Shown here: positions 54,621 to 63,643 of the stretch, in pieces
Layout of the letters: each line of letters starts with the position of its first letter
How positions within the stretch are numbered: position 1 is the stretch's first letter
Assembly: GCF_021390325.1 (NCBI RefSeq)
Contig: NZ_JAJUWU010000009.1
Coordinates: 1 to 64,000, forward strand
Origin: Jiella avicenniae
GTDB lineage: Bacteria > Pseudomonadota > Alphaproteobacteria > Rhizobiales > Rhizobiaceae
Direction of reading: 5' to 3'
Length of the DNA: 64,000 bases
Notes under the pieces: model-generated
Database searches by the model: none
What the model saw: the letters and a program-made list of their open reading frames with translations, nothing else
What the model was told of the DNA's origin: nothing
Position numbers and translations under genes: made by a program

Positions 54621-56177
54621 ATGACAGCGCACCCCGACACCGTCCTCATCATCGACTTCGGCTCCCAGGTCACGCAGCTGATCGCACGGCGCGTGCGCGA
54701 GGCCGGCGTCTATTCCGAAATCGTGCCGTTCCAGTCGGCCGAAGAAGGCTTCCATCGCCTCAAGCCCAAAGCGGTGATCCTCTCCGGCTCTCCGGCTTCC
54801 ACCGGCGATATCGACGCGCCGCGGGCGCCGCAGGCGATTTTCGAGGCGGGCATCCCGGTCCTCGGCATCTGCTACGGCCAGATGACCATGTGCGTGCAGA
54901 TGGGCGGACGCGCCGAGCCCTCCGCCCACCGTGAATATGGCCGCGCCTTTCTCGAGATCGAGAAGAACTGCTCGTTGTTCGAGGGCATCTGGCCGGAGGG
55001 CACCCGTCACCAGGTGTGGATGAGCCATGGCGACCGGGTGATCGACATGCCGGAAGGCTTCACGATCTTCGCCCGATCTCCGGGGGCGCCCTACGCCGTC
55101 TTCGGCGATGAAGAGCGGCGCATGTATGGCATCATGTTCCATCCCGAGGTGGTCCATACGCCCGACGGCGCGAAGCTCCTGTCGAACTTCGTCCACCGCG
55201 TCGCCGGCCTGAAGGGCGACTGGACGATGGCGGCCTTCCGCGAACAGGCGGTGGAGGAGATCCGCAAAAAGGTCGGCGACGGCAAGGTGATCTGCGGGCT
55301 TTCCGGCGGCGTCGATTCCTCCGTCGCGGCGGTCCTCATCCACGAGGCGATCGGCGACCAGCTCACCTGCATCTTCGTCGATCACGGTCTCTTGCGGATG
55401 AACGAAGCCGAGGAAGTCGTCGGCATGTTCCGGGACCACTACAACATCCCGCTGGTCCACGTTCAGGCGCAGGACACCTTCCTCGACGCGCTGGACGGCG
55501 AGATGGATCCGGAGGTCAAGCGCAAGACCATCGGCCGGCTGTTCATCGAGACCTTCGAGGCCGAAGCCAAGAGGATCGGCGGGGCCGATTTCCTCGCGCA
55601 AGGCACACTCTATCCCGACGTCATCGAGAGCGTTTCCTTCACCGGCGGCCCGTCGGTGACGATCAAGTCGCATCACAATGTCGGCGGCCTGCCGGAGCGC
55701 ATGAACATGCAGCTCGTCGAACCCCTGCGCGAGCTCTTCAAGGACGAGGTGCGCATCCTCGGCAAGGAACTCGGCCTGCCCGAGCACTTCGTCGGCCGCC
55801 AGCCCTTCCCGGGGCCGGGCCTCGCCATCCGCTGTCCCGGCGGCGTGACGCGCGACAAGCTGCGCATCCTGCGCGAGGCGGACGCGATCTATCTCGACGA
55901 GATCCGCAAGGCCGGCCTCTACGACGCGATCTGGCAGGCCTTCGCCGTGCTCCTGCCCGTGCAGACCGTCGGCGTCATGGGCGACGGGCGCACCTACGAA
56001 TTCGTCTGCGCGCTCAGGGCCGTCACCTCGGTCGACGGCATGACGGCGGACTTCTACCCCTTCGACATGGACTTCCTCGGCCAGGCCGCGACCCGCATCA
56101 TCAACGAGGTCAAAGGCATCAACCGCGTCGTCTACGACGTCACCTCAAAGCCGCCGGGTACCATCGAGTGGGAATGA
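54621..56177 (+). CDS. guaA: GMP synthase (glutamine-hydrolysing)
   Basis: 518 residues. The class I glutamine amidotransferase domain (1 to about 195) has nucleophile Cys84 in GICYGQMTM and the His/Glu pair in FHPEVVHTP. The ATP pyrophosphatase domain has the PP-loop SGGVDSSV and the C-terminal dimerisation part ends KPPGTIEWE. It converts XMP to GMP. ATG at 54621 is the family start [16 protein letters not shown]. Confidence 0.98.
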   Translation: MTAHPDTVLIIDFGSQVTQLIARRVREAGVYSEIVPFQSAEEGFHRLKPKAVILSGSPASTGDIDAPRAPQAIFEAGIPVLGICYGQMTMCVQMGGRAEPSAHREYGRAFLEIEKNCSLFEGIWPEGTRHQVWMSHGDRVIDMPEGFTIFARSPGAPYAVFGDEERRMYGIMFHPEVVHTPDGAKLLSNFVHRVAGLKGDWTMAAFREQAVEEIRKKVGDGKVICGLSGGVDSSVAAVLIHEAIGDQLTCIFVDHGLLRMNEAEEVVGMFRDHYNIPLVHVQAQDTFLDALDGEMDPEVKRKTIGRLFIETFEAEAKRIGGADFLAQGTLYPDVIESVSFTGGPSVTIKSHHNVGGLPERMNMQLVEPLRELFKDEVRILGKELGLPEHFVGRQPFPGPGLAIRCPGGVTRDKLRILREADAIYLDEIRKAGLYDAIWQAFAVLLPVQTVGVMGDGRTYEFVCALRAVTSVDGMTADFYPFDMDFLGQAATRIINEVKGINRVVYDVTSKPPGTIEWE

Positions 56178-56392
56178 TCCGAGCGAATCCGTAAGGTCGG
56201 TGCCGGTCGAACGTTTATCATGGGCGTCGGCCGCCGGTTGTCATGACCAACCCGACCGGTGGCAGTCGCCCCCTTGTGCAGCCCGGAGGGCCGGATCCGC
56301 GTGCCGTTGCTGCGAGGTCGCAATGGCGGCGCACGCCATGCCGGGGGCGTCGGCAGACCCGATCATGCACTCTGCAGTGTCGCTGCGGCCGA

Positions 56393-57439
56393 TCAGCGCC
56401 GGCGGCAGCGCCAGTTCCAGTCCCGCTTCGGCCCGACGTCGACATGGATCGCGTCGGTGTGGCAGTAGGTGCCGACGCCGCCGCGGCCGGGGAGCGATCG
56501 GGCATAGGCCGCGACCGCCAGATGGTCGGCGCCCGGAATGAAGAGGTCGGCCGCCTTGCAACCCATGTGCTGGGAACGCCGGGCGCCGTTGACGCGGCGA
56601 TTGTGGTCGGGGCTGCGATAGCCCGACGTGATCACCGCCTTGGAACCGAAACGCCGTTCGAGCGCGCGGATCTGCGCGACCAGATCGGCCGGAAAGCACG
56701 AGGTCTGAACGTCGTCGCGGGCGACGCGCAGCCCGTTCGGCGACAGCCGCGCGAAGCCGCCGAGCGAGGCGACGCGGTAGGACGTCGACATCACGTCGTC
56801 GATGGCATCCGCTTCGTTCGCCGAGGCCTTCTGGCCGATCTCGAAGAGCGAGGAAGGATCGACGCCCGGCAGGTTCTCGATGCCGCCGGGAGCATCGGCG
56901 GGCTCGTCCCGCTTCAGGACGATCCGCCGGCCTTTGCTCTTCTCGGCGTTGGCGATGGGCGTGCGCGCCTTTTCCTGGGCGAAGAGCGAGGCGAAGAGCG
57001 ACTGCTGCGCCGGACGCTCGCCGCGATCCCCGGCGATCGCGTCGCCTTCCGAAACGGTGCCGCCGGCATAGGCGGCGACGGGTCTCGCCGTGGTCATCCG
57101 GTCGCGCAAGGTGGCGGCTTCGGCCGCCTGCATAGCCTCGGCGGAAGAGCCGTCGTCGGATGATCGAGGCGCGGTCGGCCGCTGCGGATCGACGGACGCG
57201 ACCTCTGGCCCCTCCGCATCGGCAGCTTCCGCGACGGCCTCGGCTGCGCTCTCGCCGCCGGCAGCTCCATCGCCCGGCGACGTCGCCTTGCTGGCCGTTG
57301 CGCCGGCGAAGCCGAAGGCCGAGGTGTCGTCGACCGCCGAGACGCAAGAGCTGAGGAAGGGCAGGGCCGCAAGAAGGGCTCCCGCAAAGATTGCCGAACC
57401 GACCAAGCGGCCCGTGGCGACCGGTGATCTGGCCGTCAA
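56393..57439 (-). CDS. Lipoprotein with M15-type (DUF882) peptidase domain
   Basis: 348 residues. A lipoprotein-like signal is present (AALPFLSSC, lipobox Cys at about 32). A long low-complexity Ala/Asp/Glu region follows, then an M15-like domain (about 240-345) with ITSGYRSPDHNRRVNGARRSQHMGCKAADL and the zinc ligands H/D in SQHMGCKAAD and the C-terminal HVDVG. It is probably a peptidoglycan DD- or LD-carboxypeptidase attached to a membrane. The start is TTG at 57439, with GGAGAGGGA upstream. It is convergent with guaA. Confidence 0.85.
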   Translation of the reverse strand: MTARSPVATGRLVGSAIFAGALLAALPFLSSCVSAVDDTSAFGFAGATASKATSPGDGAAGGESAAEAVAEAADAEGPEVASVDPQRPTAPRSSDDGSSAEAMQAAEAATLRDRMTTARPVAAYAGGTVSEGDAIAGDRGERPAQQSLFASLFAQEKARTPIANAEKSKGRRIVLKRDEPADAPGGIENLPGVDPSSLFEIGQKASANEADAIDDVMSTSYRVASLGGFARLSPNGLRVARDDVQTSCFPADLVAQIRALERRFGSKAVITSGYRSPDHNRRVNGARRSQHMGCKAADLFIPGADHLAVAAYARSLPGRGGVGTYCHTDAIHVDVGPKRDWNWRCRRR

Positions 57440-57697
57440 CGTTTCCCTCTCCGCAACGGACCGACCCCCGATCCGTCATCCCCCAGGCGCGTGATCGCGC
57501 CGATTGACCGTTTCCGGAGACCTTTTCGGCCAGCCGGCATTTCTTTCGTCGTCCCCGATGCCGCCGCTTTCCGATCCCCATCGGAAGCCGCAGGGTCATC
57601 CCTGCGGCACGAGGCCATGAGACGTCGGGTTGCTTCGTATGTCCAGAATGTGGCGATACGACGTTTACAACTTTTTCATGAAGATGGCGAGTCGCCG

Positions 57698-58138
57698 TTA
57701 CCAGGATCCGGTATTCTGCATCGAGGCCCAAGGTTCGGCCGCGTCCTTCGCCTCGCCTTTCTGCAGGAGCTCGAAGGAGATGCCGTCCGGCGACTTGACG
57801 AAGGCCATCCGCCCGTCGCGAGGCGGCCGGTTGATCGTCACGCCGGCGTCCATGAGGCTCTGGCAGGTCGCGTAGATGTCGTCGACCTCGAAGGCGAGAT
57901 GGCCGAAATTGCGGCCGCCCGAATATTCCTCCGGATCCCAGTTGTAGGTGAGCTCCATCAGCGGAGCCTTGGTTTCCTGAGCCCCCGGCATGTCGCCCGG
58001 CGCGGCGAGGAAGATCAGCGTGTAGCGGCCCTTTTCGCTGTCGATGCGGCGGGTTTCGACGAGGCCGAACTTGTTGCAGTAGAAATCGAGGGATTCGTCG
58101 ATGTCCGTGATCCGGACCATGGTGTGGAGATAGCGCAT
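57698..58138 (-). CDS. gloA: Lactoylglutathione lyase (glyoxalase I)
   Basis: 146 residues, VOC fold. All four metal ligands are present: H5 (RYLHTMVRI), E62 (LMELTYNWD), H79 (FGHLAFEVDDI) and E122 (GISFELLQKG). SGGRNFGHLA and FYCNKFGL are canonical. It converts the methylglyoxal-glutathione hemithioacetal to S-lactoylglutathione. Two adjacent ATGs exist; that at 58138 stands 5 bases after CAGGAG and was preferred. Confidence 0.95.
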   Translation of the reverse strand: MRYLHTMVRITDIDESLDFYCNKFGLVETRRIDSEKGRYTLIFLAAPGDMPGAQETKAPLMELTYNWDPEEYSGGRNFGHLAFEVDDIYATCQSLMDAGVTINRPPRDGRMAFVKSPDGISFELLQKGEAKDAAEPWASMQNTGSW

Positions 58139-58676
58139 CATCGCTCCTGAAGTGGGCGGCCTCGTTCGCGCGGACTTTCGGCGTCGCGGCGAGCGAATGC
58201 AAGCGGCGTCGGCCAAAGCGTCGTCGCATTGGTTCGAATTCCGGCACCTGCCGCTGTGGGCTCGCATGGTTCCGCCGTCCAATCCCGTCCTTTGTCTCGC
58301 CGGCAGGCGACGGCGGCCCGTATCTTAGGGCCGATGGTGCGCCCGCCAAGGGCCTTCGCCGCCCCTGCGGATCGTCGTGCCGCCGATCCGGGACCCTGCC
58401 CGGAAGGTGGAGGCGGGCGAGGAATTGCCGCAGTTCGATGGCATGAGGGGCCACGGGGCGATCGGCAGTGCGGCGACGACGACGGAAAGGTTGCGAAAGC
58501 ATCCGCTGACGGGAGCGTTGCTTCTGCCGATAGAGCCTAATCTAGTGAACGGGAAGAGTTTGGGGATTTTCGGGTGAGACAAGCCATTTTACCCTACGGC
58601 CTCTTGCGGTCCATGGCACAGTTAATGCTAAGTTTCATGTTCGCGATTCGGTTGGCGTAGAAGGCGGAACCCCCGA
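58139..58676. other. 538-bp divergent region gloA / cold-shock gene
   Basis: No convincing protein gene. The last ~130 bp before the cold-shock gene are AT-richer; TTGCGG at 58604-58609 with GCTAAG 17 bp downstream is a weak promoter candidate. A long untranslated leader would be typical for cold-shock genes. Short open frames here have no ribosome site. Confidence 0.4.
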
Positions 58677-59252
58677 ATGCCGGAAAGACTTTCGACACAG
58701 ATCCGTACCGGTGGTGACGAGGCCGCGAGCGGCGACGTCGGCCTCACCGTCGTTTCCGGACACATCAAATGGTTCGACGCATCGAAAGGGTTCGGCTTCA
58801 TCGTGCCGGACGATCACGGGCCGGACATTCTGCTCCACGTCACCTGCCTGAGGCGCGACGGCTATGCGGCGGCGCCCGAGGGCGCCCGTCTCGTCTGCGA
58901 GATCCAGCGCGGCGAGAAGGGTCTGCAGGCCTTCCGCATCCTCTCGATGGATCATTCGACCGCGGTCCATCCCGCGCAACTGCCGCCCTCGCGCACCCAC
59001 GTCAGCGTGGTGCCGGAAAGCGACCTGGTCCCGGCCGTGGTCAAGTGGTTCAACCGGACGCGGGGCTACGGCTTCCTCACCCGCGGCGAGGGGACGGCCG
59101 ACATCTTCGTCCACATGGAGACGCTGCGCCGATACGGATTGTCCGAGCTTCGCCCCGGCCAGGAGGTGATGGTTCGCTTCGGCGCGGGCGACAAGGGGCT
59201 GATGGCGGCCGAAGTCCAGGCCATGAACGGCAGCGGCCCGGCGATCCACTGA
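58677..59252 (+). CDS. Double cold-shock-domain protein
   Basis: 191 residues with two cold-shock domains. The first (about 24-92) has [19 protein letters not shown] and [12 protein letters not shown]; the second (about 115-185) has [38 protein letters not shown]1 (KGFGFI / RGYGFL) and RNP2 (ILLHV / IFVHM) are both intact, so both domains can bind single-stranded nucleic acid. Tandem forms of this length are typical of Hyphomicrobiales; roles include cold or stationary-phase RNA chaperoning. ATG at 58677 follows GGCGGA. Confidence 0.93.
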   Translation: MPERLSTQIRTGGDEAASGDVGLTVVSGHIKWFDASKGFGFIVPDDHGPDILLHVTCLRRDGYAAAPEGARLVCEIQRGEKGLQAFRILSMDHSTAVHPAQLPPSRTHVSVVPESDLVPAVVKWFNRTRGYGFLTRGEGTADIFVHMETLRRYGLSELRPGQEVMVRFGAGDKGLMAAEVQAMNGSGPAIH

Positions 59253-59436
59253 GCGTCGCCCGCACCCGCCGCGGCGGATCGGGCGGGGAGGGCCGGTATG
59301 CCCCGACGGGCCCTCGGGGTGATCGCTTCGCACGCATCCTCTGGCGCGGGGCGGCAAAACCGTGCATGAAAAGGCCGCCGCCGGCGCGCGCGCGTCGGCG
59401 GGTCGGGATTGCAGAACGCTGGGGCGCGGGGTCCGA

Positions 59437-59901
59437 ATGAAACCGAAGAAGCTCTTCGCCGGTCTTGCCGCGGCGATCGTCGCGGTCCTTGCGGCGGGCT
59501 ATCTCGCCTTTGCCGCCGGCGATCTGTCGAAGGCCGTGCTCCACACCAAGGGCGGCGAGCGAAAGATCATGGTCGAACTGGCGTTGACGCCCGAGCAGCG
59601 CGAGGTCGGGCTGATGAACCGGTCGCAGATGCCGCAGGACCAGGGCATGCTCTTCCGCTTCGACGAGACGCGAAACGTCGCCATGTGGATGAAGAACACG
59701 CTGATTCCGCTCGACATGCTGTTCATGGACGAGAGCGGCGAGATCGTGACGATCAAGACCAACGCCCAGCCGCTGTCGCTTGCCATCATCCCGTCGGGCC
59801 AGCCGGTGCGCTACGTGCTCGAACTGAACGGCGGCGCGGCGGCCCGCTACGGCGTCTCGATCGGCGACCGTCTCGAACACGACGCCATTCCGCCGGAGTG
59901 A
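59437..59901 (+). CDS. DUF192-family exported protein
   Basis: 154 residues. An uncleaved or signal-type hydrophobic N-terminus (about 7-27, LFAGLAAAIVAVLAAGYLAF) is followed by a DUF192 domain with LALTPEQREVGLMNR, MPQDQGMLFRF and MWMKNTLIPLDMLFMD. The family is a small periplasmic beta protein of unknown function. ATG at 59437 was chosen; a longer frame adds an implausible Arg/Ala leader. It is the last core gene before tRNA-Pro. Confidence 0.88.
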   Translation: MKPKKLFAGLAAAIVAVLAAGYLAFAAGDLSKAVLHTKGGERKIMVELALTPEQREVGLMNRSQMPQDQGMLFRFDETRNVAMWMKNTLIPLDMLFMDESGEIVTIKTNAQPLSLAIIPSGQPVRYVLELNGGAAARYGVSIGDRLEHDAIPPE

Positions 59902-59975
59902 CGCCGCCCGCGTCTCCCTGCGGGGACGCGCCGGCAACGGCGCCGCATGGCGATCGGCAAACGCCGCTTCAAAGC

Positions 59976-60004
59976 TTGACTCGGCGGGCAAAGCTCGGCA
60001 GATC
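59976..60004 (+). promoter_or_regulatory. Candidate promoter of the tRNA-Pro gene
   Basis: TTGACT and CAGATC are separated by 17 bp and end 26 bp before the tRNA 5' end. The -35 is strong and the -10 weak. Confidence 0.4.
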
Positions 60005-60030
60005 GCTGATGGCGAACGGGTCACCCCGTG

Positions 60031-60069
<39 letters not shown>

Positions 60070-60119
60070 GCTTCGAGGCTTCCGAAAAATCCGCCAGCGA
60101 TTTCAAGATCATGCGACAA

Positions 60120-61229
60120 TTATTGCGCCTTGCGGGCGCTTGTTCCGGGACTATTCCGGGATTTGGCGTTGAGGCCCTCGAAGAGATCCTCGTCGAGGAC
60201 ATGGGCGTAGCGCATGGTCGAGGTGATCGAGGAGTGGGCAAGCGCCTTCTGGACGAGGGCGATGTCGCGGGTGGCGCGCAGGAGTTTGGTCGCAAAGTCG
60301 TGGCGCATGTCGTGGCGGCGAAAGTCGGTGACGCCGGCGTTCTTCAGCGCGGTCTCCTGGCTGCGGCGATAGCCGGTGAGGGTGAGGGGGCGGCGCATGC
60401 CCTTTTCGCGGCCGCGCTGGACCTCGTAGGTCCAGACCTCGGGCAGCGGCGACTTCTTCATCTCGCCTTCGATCAGGGCGGCGTCGGCGTCGGAGATCGG
60501 CGTCCAGCGCAGGCCCTTGCCCTTGATCCAGACCCTGATCCGTCGCCGCGGCAGGTCGACGTCGAGCTTCTTCAGGCCGAGGGCGGCGGCGAGGCGGAGG
60601 CCCCGGCCGAGGAGGAATGCGGTGAAGGGGTGGAAATCCGCGCGCAACTCCCGCCAGAAGGCGGCCGCCTCCTCGTCGGTCAGCTCGCGCTCGCGGGGCG
60701 CGGCCTCGCGGCGGCGGAGCTTCGGCCAGTCGATCCTGTGGGGTTCGCAGCCGACGCCCCAGACGCGGGCGGCTCTGGTCATGACGGCGCGCATCGGCTC
60801 GATGACGTTGCGGTTGACGGTGGCGCCGGAGACGAGCTTCGGGTTCTTCCTGCCGTGGGTCTCGGCGGCGCGTCTGAGGACGGCCTCGGCGATGTCGTTG
60901 GCGGTGATGTTGGCGAGGCGGCGATCGCCGCCGATCAGGCGCTCGCAATGCTGCAGGCCGATGACCGTGTCGAGGCCGCCCGGCTTGTCGGCGAGAACCT
61001 CGCGGGCGTAGCGCTCGATCGCCTCGGTCAGGGTGAGGTCGTCGTTCGGCCCGCTTCTGAGGACGCGGCGGCGCTCCTTCGCTTCTGCCGCTTCAGCCGC
61101 TCTAACAGTTCGCTCCCCTGTCGACCCGTGAAAGCGACGACGTTCGCCGTGGATCTTGACGGTGAAATCGAAGTGGAAATAGGGCGTCTTGAAGTTGCCG
61201 TCCTTGTCTTTCGGCCGGTAGACGGACAT
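60120..61229 (-). CDS. Tyrosine recombinase (phage integrase)
   Basis: 369 residues. The N-terminal segment TPYFHFDFTVKIHGERRRFHGSTG and a core-binding domain (about 65-170) are followed by the catalytic domain. Catalytic residues are Arg in GRGLRLAAALGL, His-x-x-Arg in RHDMRHDFA, His in LAHSSITST and the nucleophilic Tyr in MRYAHVLDE, so it looks active. It is likely to insert and excise this element at tRNA-Pro. Its 3' end points to the attachment site, 51 bp away. The upstream HTH gene overlaps it. Confidence 0.93.
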   Translation of the reverse strand: MSVYRPKDKDGNFKTPYFHFDFTVKIHGERRRFHGSTGERTVRAAEAAEAKERRRVLRSGPNDDLTLTEAIERYAREVLADKPGGLDTVIGLQHCERLIGGDRRLANITANDIAEAVLRRAAETHGRKNPKLVSGATVNRNVIEPMRAVMTRAARVWGVGCEPHRIDWPKLRRREAAPRERELTDEEAAAFWRELRADFHPFTAFLLGRGLRLAAALGLKKLDVDLPRRRIRVWIKGKGLRWTPISDADAALIEGEMKKSPLPEVWTYEVQRGREKGMRRPLTLTGYRRSQETALKNAGVTDFRRHDMRHDFATKLLRATRDIALVQKALAHSSITSTMRYAHVLDEDLFEGLNAKSRNSPGTSARKAQ

Positions 61230-61444
61230 GCGGCGTCCCTTTTCAGATAGGCCTCGATGTCCTCGCGGGCATAGACCCGGCGCCGGCGGCGGAGGCGAAA
61301 GGCGATGTTCCCCTCTTCCCGCTCGCGGCGCAAGCTCGCCGGCGAAAAGCCGATGATCCGGGCGGCCTCGGCCTCGGAGACCAGCGGACCGGCGGCGAAG
61401 GCTGCGTCGAGGCTGGCGAGGAGGGAGGGCGGGAGGTCAGGCAT
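61028..61444 (-). CDS. Excisionase-like helix-turn-helix protein
   Basis: 138 residues as an open frame. The first ~75 carry a MerR/excisionase-type HTH: LVSEAEAARIIGFSPASLRREREEGNIAFRLRRRRRVYAREDIEAYLKR. The normal family would stop about there, but this frame runs 202 bases into the integrase gene, and that C-terminal part looks like a shadow of integrase codons. Either the stop has been lost by a small frameshift or the overlap is real. A role as recombination directionality factor or early regulator is inferred from position. ATG at 61444. Confidence 0.65.
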   Translation of the reverse strand: MPDLPPSLLASLDAAFAAGPLVSEAEAARIIGFSPASLRREREEGNIAFRLRRRRRVYAREDIEAYLKRDAACPSTGRKTRTATSRRPISTSISPSRSTANVVAFTGRQGSELLERLKRQKRRSAAASSEAGRTTTSP

Positions 61445-61751
61445 CGCCGCCGCCGTGGCTGATCGTCGGCGCGGCGCCTCCATCCTTTTCCCGCCGGATG
61501 GCGTCGGCGATGCTTCGAGCCGCAAAAACCTCGTCATGCCACGAAGACTCCAGCCATTGTTCCGCAATCTCCGCAGCCCTCTCCATCCCCTCAGCCCTAG
61601 CGGCAGCAAGGCGGGCGTCGGAAGTGCGGTCTTTGAGTATAGCCTCTGCGATAGGGTCTGTTTGGTCGGCGTTTGGCGTCTCGGTGTTGCACGCCTCTTG
61701 TGCAGCAAGCCACGCCAGCGTCATGACGTCCTGCGGGATCTCGTCAGCCAT
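61437..61751 (-). CDS. Hypothetical phage-type protein
   Basis: 104 residues, acidic, predicted helical (ARLAAARAEGMERAAEIAEQWL, RSIADAIRREKDG), with no known domain recognised. It overlaps the neighbours by 8 bases on both sides, which supports it being a real gene in the operon. The function is unknown. Confidence 0.65.
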   Translation of the reverse strand: MADEIPQDVMTLAWLAAQEACNTETPNADQTDPIAEAILKDRTSDARLAAARAEGMERAAEIAEQWLESSWHDEVFAARSIADAIRREKDGGAAPTISHGGGDA

Positions 61752-61995
61752 GGTCTTCGCCCTCCTTGCTGGTGAGGGCGGCGAGGCCTAATGCGGTGAG
61801 TGAGTAAACCCTGACAGTGTAATCCGGGCCTTTCCCCATTGAAGGATGTCGCTCGGTCCACTCACGACGGAGTTCAACCAATCCCTTGCGTTCTAACGAT
61901 TTCGCAACCCGTAGATTGTCAGCGTGACCTCGCGCAAACTGACGTTTATCACCAATGATATTCAATTCGCGGCGCTGCTTTTTCGTCAGCTTCAC
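61744..61995 (-). CDS. Small hypothetical protein, possible winged-helix
   Basis: 83 residues starting at GTG. A basic N-terminus (KLTKKQRRELNIIGDKRQF) and the pattern VAKSLERKGLVELRREW ... YSLTALGLAAL recall a winged-helix reader of the type that ends in T-x-x-G. DNA binding is possible but unproven. The start overlaps the upstream stop (GTGA) and the end overlaps the next gene. Confidence 0.65.
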   Translation of the reverse strand: MKLTKKQRRELNIIGDKRQFARGHADNLRVAKSLERKGLVELRREWTERHPSMGKGPDYTVRVYSLTALGLAALTSKEGEDHG

Positions 61996-62624
61996 CTTAT
62001 CGCTCCCTTGCTGGCGAGGGCGGCGTCGATTTCAGCGAGAACGTCCTGCGCTGCGTGATCCCCTCGGTCACTGACGATCTCACGCGCGGCCATCAGCGCC
62101 TTCTCCGCCCGATCCAGCCGGGCAAGGGCGTCTTCGTAATCCCTTTGCATGCTGGCAAACGGGCCGCATGGTTCCGAGAAGTCTTCGATGCAGCAGTTGC
62201 TTTCGATGGCGCCCTCGCTGTCCTGCTGAAGACATGCGAGGATGCGGCGCTCGGCCTCCAGAATGATGATCTCGACGACCTCGATGGTCGGCCGTTCCCA
62301 GTTCTGTTGAGCGACGACGCCAGCAACATCCTCCAGCATCGTGATCGGGAGCGTCCAGCCTTGACTGCTCTGGTCTGATGGGGCGCGATCCAGAGGTTTG
62401 ACACGCGCCGGCTGGTCGAGGCTGGCGGCGGCAAACCCCGACAGCGCGAAGTCGCGATAGGTGTCCTTCTCGACGTCGAGGGCGTTGAGCATCCACTGAT
62501 CCTGGGGATGCCATTCGGTATGGCCGAACCAGACCCGCTCGGGGATGATCGTCCGGTCCGCCGTCTCGCCGCGCCAGTTCGTGTAGCGCAGCGTGATTGC
62601 CAGCGGTTTCGTCTTCTCACTCAT
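61992..62624 (-). CDS. Phage hypothetical protein with WYL-like N-terminus
   Basis: 210 residues. The N-terminal ~70 (LAITLRYTNWRGETADRTIIPERVWFGHTEWHPQDQWMLNALDVEK) resembles the WYL-like module of small phage proteins in this order. The rest is helical with a coiled C-terminus (DYEDALARLDRAEKALMAAREIV). The middle has a Cys pair (SNCCIEDF). The function is unknown; nucleic-acid or ligand sensing is a possible analogy only. ATG at 62624 follows GGAGG by 5 bases. Confidence 0.7.
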   Translation of the reverse strand: MSEKTKPLAITLRYTNWRGETADRTIIPERVWFGHTEWHPQDQWMLNALDVEKDTYRDFALSGFAAASLDQPARVKPLDRAPSDQSSQGWTLPITMLEDVAGVVAQQNWERPTIEVVEIIILEAERRILACLQQDSEGAIESNCCIEDFSEPCGPFASMQRDYEDALARLDRAEKALMAAREIVSDRGDHAAQDVLAEIDAALASKGAIR

Positions 62625-62659
62625 GCTGCCTCCGGCGGCTTGAAGGTCGCGGGCGGGCC

Positions 62660-63001
62660 TCATCGCGGATTCCTCCGGTCAAGGCCGCAGGCGACGAGGG
62701 CGCGGAAGAGAAGGTCGTAGACGCCGCGGCGGGTGCGGTGGTGGCCGGTGACAAGGGCGGTGATCAGCTTTTCGTCCTCGCCGGCGATGGCGCCGTTCAA
62801 AGCGGCGTCGTCGCTGGTCACGCGGCCCTTCTTCCAAGCCGCGCGCAGCGCGCCAGCAAAAGGCGGCGTCTTTTTCAGGGCAACGGCGTAATCCGCCGTG
62901 CCGTCGAGGCGCGTCGCGACATTGGCGATCTCCATGATGCCGATCGTGCGGGCGCGGGCTTCATCGCCGCCGGGCAGGAGGTCGAAGGTCACGCGGATCA
63001 T
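62660..63001 (-). CDS. Hypothetical phage-type protein
   Basis: 113 residues. The start MIRVTFDLLPGGDEARARTIGIMEIANVAT resembles a short beta-rich phage protein found beside integrase operons in rhizobia; the rest (DEKLITALVTGHHRTRRGVYDLLFRAL) is helical and basic. No function can be given. It overlaps the upstream stop by four bases (ATGA at 62998-63001). Confidence 0.7.
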   Translation of the reverse strand: MIRVTFDLLPGGDEARARTIGIMEIANVATRLDGTADYAVALKKTPPFAGALRAAWKKGRVTSDDAALNGAIAGEDEKLITALVTGHHRTRRGVYDLLFRALVACGLDRRNPR

Positions 63002-63147
63002 CGGACAATCCCCCGATAGGCTGTGAAGCGCTCCTGGTCGGCGGTGTCGACCGCGCCGAGGCGGGCGTTGCCGGTGGCGAGGCCGAGGAGGAACAGGAGG
63101 GCGGCGAGTGTGAGCGCGCCGGTGCGGCGAGTGGCGCGGGCGGTCAT
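62998..63147 (-). CDS. Small single-span membrane protein
   Basis: 49 residues: a basic start MTARATRRTG, one hydrophobic helix (about 11-25, ALTLAALLFLLGLATG) and a short polar tail. It overlaps both neighbours by four bases (ATGA), which supports translation. It could be a signal-anchored phage protein; the function is unknown. Confidence 0.6.
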   Translation of the reverse strand: MTARATRRTGALTLAALLFLLGLATGNARLGAVDTADQERFTAYRGIVR

Positions 63148-63458
63148 TCTGCTGCCTCGATCATGCCGGTCTCTGCGAAACGTTCGATCCGAGGGCGCCC
63201 GTTGGCAACGTTCCGAACATTGATCCAGACGCGGCCGTAAACGGCATCGGCAGTCGAGACATCGCCACCAAACAGTCTGATCGTTGCCTTCACGATCTTC
63301 GGGCGGCGCATCACGACGTCCAGATCGTCGAACGTCGGAGCGCTCGCCACGTCCGGGTCCTTCATCACCTCGGAAATCTGCGACCCGGTGACGACACAGT
63401 GGCCGAGATCTCGCGCTGTCTCGGCAATGAACGCGGCGTCGGTGAACGGAACCATCAT
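63144..63458 (-). CDS. Hypothetical phage-type protein
   Basis: 104 residues beginning MMVPFTDAAFIAETARDLGH. No domain was recognised; TGSQISEVMKDPDVASAPTFDDLDVVMRRPKIV looks like an alpha/beta fold. ATG at 63458 overlaps the upstream stop (ATGA) and follows GGAGGG, with a second ATG directly after it. The function is unknown. Confidence 0.65.
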   Translation of the reverse strand: MMVPFTDAAFIAETARDLGHCVVTGSQISEVMKDPDVASAPTFDDLDVVMRRPKIVKATIRLFGGDVSTADAVYGRVWINVRNVANGRPRIERFAETGMIEAAE

Positions 63459-63643
63459 GCAGCCCTCCTGATAGCGCTTTCGGTTGCGGCAATGGGTGGT
63501 AGGAACGGTGCGGCGAGGTCGTGATCGGCGACGCAGAGACGGCCGAACCTGTTCAGCCATGCGGCCCAGAACATTTCCTCGATCATCCGCTGCATCACCG
63601 CCTCCCCGGCGGTGTTGCGCTCTTCCTGGGTGCGGGCGTCCAT
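63455..63643 (-). CDS. Small hypothetical protein
   Basis: 62 residues, MDARTQEERN then a helical part MQRMIEEMFWAAWLNRFG. It overlaps the gene upstream at 63643 (TGATG) and the gene downstream by ATGA. No function can be given. Confidence 0.6.
   Translation of the reverse strand: MDARTQEERNTAGEAVMQRMIEEMFWAAWLNRFGRLCVADHDLAAPFLPPIAATESAIRRAA

Noticed and set aside
58377-58577. 66-codon plus-strand frame in the gloA / cold-shock gap
   Set aside because: No ribosome site and no recognisable feature; the stretch lies in a divergent promoter region.
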